From Candidatus Pacearchaeota archaeon UBA284 (GTDB taxonomy: Archaea; Nanobdellota; Nanobdellia; Pacearchaeales; UBA284), in NCBI GenBank assembly GCA_002499185.1, contig DAKN01000013.1:1-7836 (forward strand): 7,836 bases of DNA, written 5' to 3'. Each line of letters begins with the position of its first letter. Within the stretch, counting starts at the first letter, position 1. Under the pieces are notes generated by a model that saw nothing but the letters and a program-made list of their open reading frames with translations, was not told the DNA's origin and ran no database searches. Both the position numbers and the translations under genes were made by a program. Of the stretch, positions 1 to 5,341 are shown piece by piece.

Positions 1-812
1 ATGAAATAATTTTCAGCATTAAAGGTATCTTTTATTTTATTGCCAAAAACTAATAGATATTCAGGAAAAGACTTCTTTTCAATATTTGCATATACATTGT
101 AAGCTGGATGTTTATCATTTATAAGACCATGTTGCAGTTCTATCGTCTTTATGCCTAAAGTTCTAGCAGCATGGATAATCGCTTGAATGACAATGTTAGA
201 ATAGGCACTAATAAAAATTAATTTAGGTTTTTTAATCTTAAAAAATATTAAAAATAAAATTCTATATGAATTAAATTTCTTAATTTTATTTTTATAGTCT
301 ACATTTAAATTATATTTTCCATTTATTTCTTTCAGTATATTTTCATTTATTATCTCTGTTTTGATAGGGAATGGATTTAAAAAATTCAATAACGTAAATA
401 AATATAACGAAATTATATTTTTCATAGATAGTTCCGATATGGGCAAATGTCTTGAAGCTGCAGGATGTTCAATCAACAAAGTCTTTTCTTTTCCAAGATA
501 ATTTAATAAAGTTTCAGCCAATATATTAACATAGATATCATTCTTTAATCTCAATTCACCTTTATTTGCAAATATGATATAATCATATTTTTTAAATATA
601 TTTCTAAATCCATGAACTGAATTTTTAATTTTATTAATTTTACTGGAAGGCGAAATTTCTTCTTGTTCGGGGCCCTCTAAAAAATATTTATTAAAATACG
701 CAGATTCATATTGAATTCTAAGGAATGACCAAACCTGTTCATTATTAACTTTTATTGAAGCGACATCATAAGTTGTTTCTACTTCTTCTAGAAAATCTAT
801 AGGGTCCATCAT
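1..812 (-). CDS. GT-B-like capsule-type glycosyltransferase, C-terminus cut off by window edge
   Basis: The minus strand is open without a stop from ATG at 812 to base 1, giving 270 N-terminal residues of an incomplete protein. Visible features are an N-terminal segment with VWSFLR near residues 27-32, an IEHPAASRH motif at 114-122, a hydrophobic stretch around 131-149, another around 184-215, and the motif IELQHGLINDKHPAY at 224-238 followed by a PEYLLVFGNK segment. A QHG motif followed by a beta strand ending in FG resembles the C-terminal half of GT-B transferases of capsule and teichoic-acid type. The exact family is not recognised. There is no signal peptide, so a cytoplasmic or membrane-associated enzyme is likely. 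The gene diverges from the nonulosonate operon across 73 bp, so it may use the CMP-sugar made there, but that is inference from position. ATG at 809 directly follows the first ATG and is an equally possible start; neither has a Shine-Dalgarno sequence. Confidence 0.7.
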   Translation of the reverse strand, partial: MMDPIDFLEEVETTYDVASIKVNNEQVWSFLRIQYESAYFNKYFLEGPEQEEISPSSKINKIKNSVHGFRNIFKKYDYIIFANKGELRLKNDIYVNILAETLLNYLGKEKTLLIEHPAASRHLPISELSMKNIISLYLFTLLNFLNPFPIKTEIINENILKEINGKYNLNVDYKNKIKKFNSYRILFLIFFKIKKPKLIFISAYSNIVIQAIIHAARTLGIKTIELQHGLINDKHPAYNVYANIEKKSFPEYLLVFGNKIKDTFNAENYF

Positions 813-830
813 TTTTAGATTATAATTCAA

Positions 831-838
831 TTATATAA
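831..838 (+). promoter_or_regulatory. Palindromic TATA-box-like element, possible rightward promoter of the nonulosonate operon
   Basis: TTATATAA is its own reverse complement, so the same eight bases can serve as a TATA element on the plus strand. A start about 26 bp downstream would fall near 861, leaving a leader of about 25 nt before ATG 886 with no Shine-Dalgarno sequence in it. It competes with the second TATA-like element at 872-880 as the operon promoter. No transcription data are available, so the choice between them is open. Confidence 0.35.
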
Positions 839-839
839 A
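831..839 (-). promoter_or_regulatory. TATA-box-like element for the leftward glycosyltransferase gene
   Basis: Read on the minus strand this is TTTATATAA, close to the archaeal TATA consensus. Its centre lies about 23-26 bp before the two adjacent ATG codons at 812 and 809. In archaea transcription usually starts roughly 25-27 bp downstream of the box centre, so the predicted transcript begins at or next to the start codon. No Shine-Dalgarno sequence lies between box and start, which agrees with a leaderless mRNA. A bacterial -10-like TATAAT also occurs at 825-820 on this strand, so the assignment depends on the archaeal call. Confidence 0.45.
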
Positions 840-871
840 ATTATGTAAGATAAATTTAGATTAGATAAGTA

Positions 872-880
872 TTTAAAATA
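872..880 (+). promoter_or_regulatory. Second TATA-like element, would give a leaderless transcript at ATG 901
   Basis: TTTAAAATA is centred about 25 bp before the second in-frame ATG of the cytidylyltransferase at 901. If it is used, transcription would begin at that codon and the first five codons of the longer reading frame would not be translated. The conserved start of the protein family fits the shorter form slightly better. The element is AT-rich in an AT-rich region, so chance is a real alternative. Confidence 0.3.
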
Positions 881-885
881 AAAAA

Positions 886-1617
886 ATGGAAAGAATTCAA
901 ATGAAATCAGACTTTGTCCTTGGAATAATACCTGCAAGAAGTGGATCGAAAAGAGTCCGAAAAAAAAACACTAGAGATTTATTGGGAAAACCTCTAATTG
1001 AATATACTATGGATTCTTCTAAGAAATCTAAACTAATCGATAAATTAGTAGTATCAACAGACGACGATGAAATAAAGCAATTAGGACTTAATAATAAAAT
1101 TGAAGTAGTTGAAAGGCCATTAGAACTGGCTCAAGATACTTCTTCAGCTATAGATGTTGTCTTACATGCTATAGACGAAATAAACAATAAAAACCTATAT
1201 CCCGATATAATAATATTGCTTCAGCCAACTTCACCTTTTAGAACTGCCCAAGATATAGATAATTCATTAAATTTATTTTTACACGAATATAAAAGAAATA
1301 ATTGCATGTCCTTAGTTAGTTTATGTGAATATGAGCATTCTCCATATTGGAGTATGACTATAAAAGAGATATATACTTCCCCATTTTTCGGCCATGACTA
1401 TATCAATAAAAGGGGCCAAGATTTACCAAAACTTTACAGGCCAAATGGTGCCATTTATATATCGACGCCCAGAATACTAAAAGAGTGTAAAACTTTCTAT
1501 ACTTATAAAACTTTGCCGTACATAATGCCCCATATATATAGCGTAGATATAGATGAAGAAATAGACTTTAAATTTGCAGAATTCTTACTAAATGAAGGTA
1601 TGTTAGATGACAAATAA
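886..1617 (+). CDS. neuA: CMP-nonulosonate cytidylyltransferase (NeuA/LegF-type)
   Basis: Activates a nonulosonic acid with CTP, giving CMP-sugar and pyrophosphate; this is the last cytoplasmic step before transfer. The 243-residue protein is a full-length single-domain cytidylyltransferase of the NeuA/KdsB fold. The nucleotide-binding signature IIPARSGSKRVRKKN lies at 14-28, LQPTSPFR at 112-119, YRPNGAIYI at 184-192 and the metal-binding type segment SVDIDEEIDF at 219-228. No extra O-acetylesterase domain is present. The frame opens at ATG 886 after an in-frame TAA at 874, but ATG 901 (Met6) gives MKSDFVLGIIPARSG, the more usual distance between start and signature. GGAAAG at 888-893 could also act as a weak ribosome site for 901. 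The gene is first in the operon and overlaps the synthase gene by 11 nt. Family assignment is firm. Legionaminic acid as substrate is inferred from the neighbours, since NeuA, LegF and PseF are hard to tell apart by motif alone. Confidence 0.93.
   Translation: MERIQMKSDFVLGIIPARSGSKRVRKKNTRDLLGKPLIEYTMDSSKKSKLIDKLVVSTDDDEIKQLGLNNKIEVVERPLELAQDTSSAIDVVLHAIDEINNKNLYPDIIILLQPTSPFRTAQDIDNSLNLFLHEYKRNNCMSLVSLCEYEHSPYWSMTIKEIYTSPFFGHDYINKRGQDLPKLYRPNGAIYISTPRILKECKTFYTYKTLPYIMPHIYSVDIDEEIDFKFAEFLLNEGMLDDK
1594..1599 (+). promoter_or_regulatory. Ribosome binding site for the synthase gene
   Basis: GAAGGT lies 7 nt before ATG 1607, inside the end of the upstream coding region. It supports this start and suggests coupled translation across the 11-nt gene overlap. 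Confidence 0.6.
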
Positions 1618-2620
1618 AAAATGCTTTATTATAGCCGAAGCAGGGGTTAACCATAATGGAAATGTAGATCTAGCCAAAGAACTTATCGACGTTGCTTCTA
1701 AATGCAGAGCAAATGCAGTTAAATTTCAAACTTACAAAACTGAAGACTTAGTTACTAATGATTTAGAAATGGCCCAATATCAAGCAAAAAATATTGGTAA
1801 AAAAACAAGTCAAAGAGCCATGCTAAAAAGTTTAGAATTAACCTATGAAGATTTCATAGAATTAAAAAAACATTGTGATAAACGAAGAATAATATTTTTA
1901 TCTACCCCCCATACTGAAGATGCTGTAGACTTTTTAGAAGATCTTGTAGAGATATATAAAGTTGCTTCAGGAGACCTTACAAATCCCCCCTTTTTAAAAA
2001 AAATAGCTATGAAGAAAAAACCTATTATTTTGTCAACGGGTATGGGGACTCTCTGCGAAATTGAAGAGGCAGTGACATCAATAAAAAAAATAGGTAATGA
2101 TAAGATAACTTTGTTACATTGTGTTACAAATTATCCTGCAGATATAAAAGATTTAAATCTTAATTTTATAAAAACTTTGAACACAGCTTTTAAACTTCCA
2201 GTTGGTTTTTCAGATCATAGCCTTGGAATTACAGCTTCAATCGCAGCTGTTGCAATTGGGGCAAAAGTTTTAGAAAAGCATTTTACAATAGATAAGGATA
2301 TGGAAGGCCCAGACCATAAAGCTTCTTTAGATCCTGATGAATTAAAAAAACTTGTAATCTCTATAAGGGAAGTTGAAAAGGCTTTAGGGGATGGAATAAA
2401 AAAGCTAACTTTAGAAGAAGAAGAATTAAAAAAAATAATTAGGAAGGCAATTGTTGCGAATACAGATATTATTTCTGGATCAATATTAACTAAAGAAATG
2501 TTGTGTATTAAAAGATCCGGGGTAGGCATTGAACCAAAGCGTATTCAGGATCTAATTGGAAAAGAAACTATAAAGAATATTAAAAAGAACCAAAAATTAT
2601 CCTGGGACATGATAGCTTGA
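1607..2620 (+). CDS. neuB: Nonulosonate synthase (NeuB/LegI-type), PEP-condensing
   Basis: Condenses phosphoenolpyruvate with a six-carbon N-acyl mannosamine-type sugar to form the nine-carbon nonulosonic acid. At 337 residues it has the full two-domain layout: a TIM-barrel NeuB domain at about 5-260 and a C-terminal SAF (antifreeze-like) domain at about 278-337. Visible motifs are EAGVNHNG at 11-18, VKFQTYK at 38-44, STPHTEDAVDF at 99-109, KVASGDLTN at 118-126, GFSDHSLGITAS at 200-211 and EKHFTIDKDMEGPDHKASLD at 223-242. The GPDHKASLDP segment is the form seen in sialic and legionaminic synthases, whereas PseI enzymes differ there. The start is supported by a ribosome site and by the conserved N-terminus. 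It overlaps neuA by 11 nt and the epimerase gene by 4 nt. The true substrate is probably 2,4-diacylamino-2,4,6-trideoxymannose, given the dehydratase and aminotransferase downstream; N-acetylmannosamine is the alternative. Confidence 0.94.
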   Translation: MTNKKCFIIAEAGVNHNGNVDLAKELIDVASKCRANAVKFQTYKTEDLVTNDLEMAQYQAKNIGKKTSQRAMLKSLELTYEDFIELKKHCDKRRIIFLSTPHTEDAVDFLEDLVEIYKVASGDLTNPPFLKKIAMKKKPIILSTGMGTLCEIEEAVTSIKKIGNDKITLLHCVTNYPADIKDLNLNFIKTLNTAFKLPVGFSDHSLGITASIAAVAIGAKVLEKHFTIDKDMEGPDHKASLDPDELKKLVISIREVEKALGDGIKKLTLEEEELKKIIRKAIVANTDIISGSILTKEMLCIKRSGVGIEPKRIQDLIGKETIKNIKKNQKLSWDMIA

Positions 2621-3762
2621 AAAGAAAAATTCTTTACATTACAGGCTCTAGAGCAGATTATGGATTGATGCTTTCAACTTTAAATAAAATTAAATCTCAT
2701 CCTAATCTAGAGTTGGAAATAATAGTCACTGGTATGCATCTAATGGAAGAATTTGGTAAAACTATAAATGAAATTGAAAAGGATAACTTTAAATTAATTA
2801 TTTTAGATTCAATATACGAAAGGGATAATAAAGAGTCAATGGCAACATTTATTGGAGATTTAATCAAAAAATTAGTTCCGACTATTACTAAAATTAGGCC
2901 AGATATCATCCTTCTTCTCGGTGATAGAGGTGAGATGTTAGCAGCTGCGATAGCAGGTGCATATTTGTCTATTCCAGTTGCACATATCCATGGAGGGGAA
3001 ACAACAGGAAATATAGATGAATCTGCAAGGCATGCCATAACTAAATTATCTAATATTCATTTTGTTGCAACTGATACAAGCGCTGAGAGGATTATTAAAA
3101 TGGGAGAAAATCCAGAGTATATTTTTTCTGTAGGGGCGCCAGGATTGGATGATATAGTCAATAGTGATATAATTAACTCAGAAATATTGAAAAATAAATA
3201 TAAAATTGATTTATCCGAACCCTTAATTTTAGTAATTCAACACCCCGTTACTTCAGAAAGTAATGAAGCGCCTAATCAAATTTATGAAACTCTCAATGCC
3301 ATTGCGGAATTGAAATATCAAGCAATTGTTATCTACCCGAATTGTGATGCAGGCGGAAGAGGGATAATTGAGATTATTAAAAAATACAAAAATAACGGAA
3401 ATATAAAAATTTATGAGAATATTCCACGAATGGATTACTTAAGTCTATTAAAAATATCAAGTGTAATTGTAGGTAACTCTAGCAGTGGGATAATCGAAGC
3501 GCCTTCGTTCAAAATACCGGTCGTAAACATTGGCACACGACAAGAGGGAAGGGAAAGGGCAGAAAATGTGATGGATGTAAGATACGACAAAAAACAGATA
3601 ATGTCAGCCATAGAAAAAGCTCTATTTGACAAAGATTTTAAAGCTAAACTAAAAAATATTAAGAATCCATATGGCAATGGAAACTCAGGAGATAGAATTG
3701 CCCACATATTAAGTGAAATAAAAATTGACAATAGATTATTACAAAAAAAGTTAACATACTAG
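2617..3762 (+). CDS. neuC: Hydrolysing UDP-sugar 2-epimerase (NeuC/LegG-type), TTG start
   Basis: Removes UDP and inverts C2 of a UDP-GlcNAc-type sugar, giving the free mannose-configured sugar that the synthase uses. The 381-residue protein has the GT-B-like two-domain fold of this family and is of usual length. Motifs seen are TGSRADYGL at 9-17, LLGDRGEM at 100-107, HIHGGE at 123-128, QHPVTSE at 208-214, VGNSSSGIIEA at 285-295 and NIGTRQEGR at 304-312. Translation must begin at TTG 2617: the next in-frame Met (residue 18) lies after the conserved TGSRADYG motif. The start overlaps the neuB stop as TTGA, and only a weak ribosome site (GGGA) precedes it, so translational coupling is likely. 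A NeuC-type enzyme is expected in sialic and legionaminic pathways, while pseudaminic acid uses the unrelated PseG. With the amino-sugar genes nearby, the substrate is most likely UDP-diacylbacillosamine, though plain UDP-GlcNAc is not excluded. Confidence 0.92.
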   Translation: MKRKILYITGSRADYGLMLSTLNKIKSHPNLELEIIVTGMHLMEEFGKTINEIEKDNFKLIILDSIYERDNKESMATFIGDLIKKLVPTITKIRPDIILLLGDRGEMLAAAIAGAYLSIPVAHIHGGETTGNIDESARHAITKLSNIHFVATDTSAERIIKMGENPEYIFSVGAPGLDDIVNSDIINSEILKNKYKIDLSEPLILVIQHPVTSESNEAPNQIYETLNAIAELKYQAIVIYPNCDAGGRGIIEIIKKYKNNGNIKIYENIPRMDYLSLLKISSVIVGNSSSGIIEAPSFKIPVVNIGTRQEGRERAENVMDVRYDKKQIMSAIEKALFDKDFKAKLKNIKNPYGNGNSGDRIAHILSEIKIDNRLLQKKLTY

Positions 3763-3767
3763 GTGAT
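3761..3767 (+). promoter_or_regulatory. Strong ribosome binding site fixing the GTG start of the acyltransferase
   Basis: AGGTGAT pairs well with the 3' end of 16S rRNA, overlaps the neuC stop codon and stands 3 nt before GTG 3771. The flippase site at 7805-7810 has the same short spacing. It is the best ribosome site in the window and decides the GTG start. Confidence 0.7.
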
Positions 3768-3770
3768 TAA

Positions 3771-4208
3771 GTGGGAAGAGAACGATTCAACGATTGGGCG
3801 ATGCCCTCAATTGAAGATGGAAAATTAACAAAATATAATTGGTTTGTCCAAAATTCTAATAATTTTCAATTAGGATATCGAACAGATATTGGGGCCTTTA
3901 GTTATATTAACGCGAAAAATGGAGTTATAATAGAGGATTATGCCCAAATAGGGTCGCATTGCTCAATCTACTCTGTTTCCACGATAGATAATAAAGAAGG
4001 CAAAGTTATATTGAAGAAAAATTGTAGAATTGGTAGTCATTCTACCATAATGCCAGGGGTAACAATTGGAGAAAATTCAATAATCGGTGCTTATAGTTTT
4101 ATTAAAGATTCTATTCCCTCTTCAGTTCTGGCTTATGGTATTCCGGCAAAAGTTATAAGAAAACTATCCGAAGAAGAATTAGAATCTATGATAAAAGAGT
4201 TAGACTGA
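3771..4208 (+). CDS. Left-handed beta-helix (hexapeptide-repeat) acyltransferase, candidate N-acetyltransferase of the pathway
   Basis: A 145-residue hexapeptide-repeat transferase, the fold that moves an acetyl or similar group from acyl-CoA to a sugar hydroxyl or amine. Repeat-like coils run from about GYRTDIGAFSYI (35-46) through EDYAQIGSHCSI (55-66), then KKNCRIGSHSTIMPGVTIGE (82-101) and ENSIIGAYSFI. The family-typical ending is YGIPAKVIRKL at 122-132. His63 and His90 are the visible candidates for the catalytic base. It lacks the N-terminal Rossmann-like domain of PglD-type bacillosamine acetyltransferases and is shorter than them. The N-terminal segment before residue 34 is not a repeat. 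It starts at GTG, 8 nt after neuC, and ends 2 nt before the aminotransferase gene. Its place between epimerase and aminotransferase suits N-acylation of the new 4-amino group (the LegH/PglD step). An O-acetyltransferase decorating the finished sugar is the main alternative. Confidence 0.85.
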   Translation: MGRERFNDWAMPSIEDGKLTKYNWFVQNSNNFQLGYRTDIGAFSYINAKNGVIIEDYAQIGSHCSIYSVSTIDNKEGKVILKKNCRIGSHSTIMPGVTIGENSIIGAYSFIKDSIPSSVLAYGIPAKVIRKLSEEELESMIKELD

Positions 4209-4210
4209 TC

Positions 4211-5341
4211 ATGAGCTGGAGAATACCTTTATTCAAGATATTTTGGGATCAAGAAGATGTTAGTAGCATTACTGAATCGATTAAATTGGGAATGTACTGG
4301 ACAGAGGGTCCAAATGTCGAGAATTTTGAAAAAAAAATATCTGAATACATAGGGACAAAATATTGTGTCACCTTTAATTCAGGGACTTCAGCGTTGCACA
4401 CTTCTTTAATCTCATATGACATCAAAAAAGAAGATGAAGTTATAGTTCCATCATTTACTTTTATTGCTACAGCTAATGCCCCTCTTTTTGTTGGGGCAAA
4501 ACCTGTATTTGCGGACATTGAAATGGATACATTTGGTTTAAATCCTGAAGATGTTAATGAAAAGATTACGAATAAAACAAAAGCTATAATTCCAGTGCAT
4601 TATGGTGGTTGCCCTTGTAATATTAAAGCTTTGAGAGAAATAGCAGAAGATAATAAATTAATTCTTATTGAAGACGCTGCAGAAGCTTTTGGGGCTAAGA
4701 TTGGCAAAGAAAAGATTGGTACTTTTGGAAACTCTTCAATGTTTAGCTTTTGTCAAAATAAGATTATTACTACTGGCGAAGGTGGGGCAATTACCACTAA
4801 TTCTAAAGATATATACACTAAACTAAAATTAATCCACTCACAAGGCAGGGCAGAAATAAAAGATTACTTTTTCTCTACCAACACTGCAGACTATGTTGGC
4901 CTAGGCTATAACTTCAGAATGTCAAATATTATTGCTTCTCTGGGGCTGTCTCAAATTTCCAAAGCAGATAAATTGATAGAACGAAGGAGGAATAATTCAA
5001 AATATCTCAATTCTAAGCTAAAAGATCGTAATATTAAATTTATTAATCCCCCAAAAGATTATTTCAATGTTTATCAACTTTATAGTATTCGAATTGATAA
5101 GGCTTTAAGAAATAAACTTATGGACTATTTGAAAAGGAAAGGGATAATGACAAAGATTTATTTCTTCCCGGTACACAAAACACATTTTTACAAAAACGTT
5201 TTGGGATACAATTGCAACTTAGAGGTCACTGAGACAATATCTGAAGAAATAATCACTTTGCCTATGTTCCCCTCGTTAAGTAAGTCTCAGATTGACATTA
5301 TTTCAAGGGAAATAAAAAATTTCTTTTTGGAGATTGAATAA
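4211..5341 (+). CDS. DegT/DnrJ/EryC1-family PLP-dependent sugar 4-aminotransferase (LegC/PglE-like)
   Basis: Transfers an amino group, usually from glutamate, to a UDP-4-keto-6-deoxy sugar. The 376-residue protein is full length for the DegT/DnrJ/EryC1 family of fold-type I PLP enzymes. Key segments are FNSGTSAL at 55-62 (phosphate-binding region), VPSFTFIATANA at 79-90, IEDAAEAFGA at 153-162 with Asp155 facing the PLP pyridine nitrogen, and FCQNKIITTGEGG at 180-192 with Lys184 as the predicted Schiff-base lysine. LGYNFRMSN at 231-239 is the usual second conserved block. The active-site lysine is present, so this is an aminotransferase and not a lysine-less dehydratase of the same family. The ATG start lies 2 nt after the acyltransferase stop with only a weak ribosome site, so coupling is likely. 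The dehydratase follows directly and should supply its keto-sugar. PseC-like function is possible by family alone; LegC/PglE is preferred from the Met-type dehydratase. Confidence 0.9.
   Translation: MSWRIPLFKIFWDQEDVSSITESIKLGMYWTEGPNVENFEKKISEYIGTKYCVTFNSGTSALHTSLISYDIKKEDEVIVPSFTFIATANAPLFVGAKPVFADIEMDTFGLNPEDVNEKITNKTKAIIPVHYGGCPCNIKALREIAEDNKLILIEDAAEAFGAKIGKEKIGTFGNSSMFSFCQNKIITTGEGGAITTNSKDIYTKLKLIHSQGRAEIKDYFFSTNTADYVGLGYNFRMSNIIASLGLSQISKADKLIERRRNNSKYLNSKLKDRNIKFINPPKDYFNVYQLYSIRIDKALRNKLMDYLKRKGIMTKIYFFPVHKTHFYKNVLGYNCNLEVTETISEEIITLPMFPSLSKSQIDIISREIKNFFLEIE
5329..5334 (+). promoter_or_regulatory. Ribosome binding site for the dehydratase gene
   Basis: GGAGAT lies 7 nt before ATG 5342, within the last codons of the aminotransferase gene. 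It supports the start placed directly after the upstream TAA with no gap. Confidence 0.6.

Larger units (their letters stand above)
814..863. repeat. 9-bp direct repeat TTTAGATTA flanking the TATA element
   Basis: TTTAGATTA occurs at 814-822 and again at 855-863. The copies are 41 bp apart start to start, close to four helical turns, and lie on either side of the TATA element at 831-838. That arrangement could suit a dimeric regulator. However, in 73 bp of very AT-rich DNA a 9-bp match is quite possible by chance. Confidence 0.2.

Noticed and set aside
1905..2003. Two C6 runs (1905-1910, 1985-1990) and an A8 run in the synthase gene, suggesting phase variation by slippage
   Set aside because: The runs are short, interrupted by normal coding, and encode conserved or plausible residues. 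C5 and G5 runs recur elsewhere in the window through CCC and GGG codons, so nothing marks these as contingency tracts.
2215..2529. Open frame on the minus strand inside the synthase gene
   Set aside because: It lies wholly opposite a well-conserved NeuB coding region and shows no recognisable motif or ribosome site; it is a shadow frame.
2697..3038. Open frame on the minus strand inside the epimerase gene (another at 3435-3731)
   Set aside because: Both lie opposite conserved NeuC motifs, with no family resemblance of their own.
4249..4518. Open frame on the minus strand inside the aminotransferase gene
   Set aside because: It is antisense to the conserved PLP-binding region and has no independent evidence.
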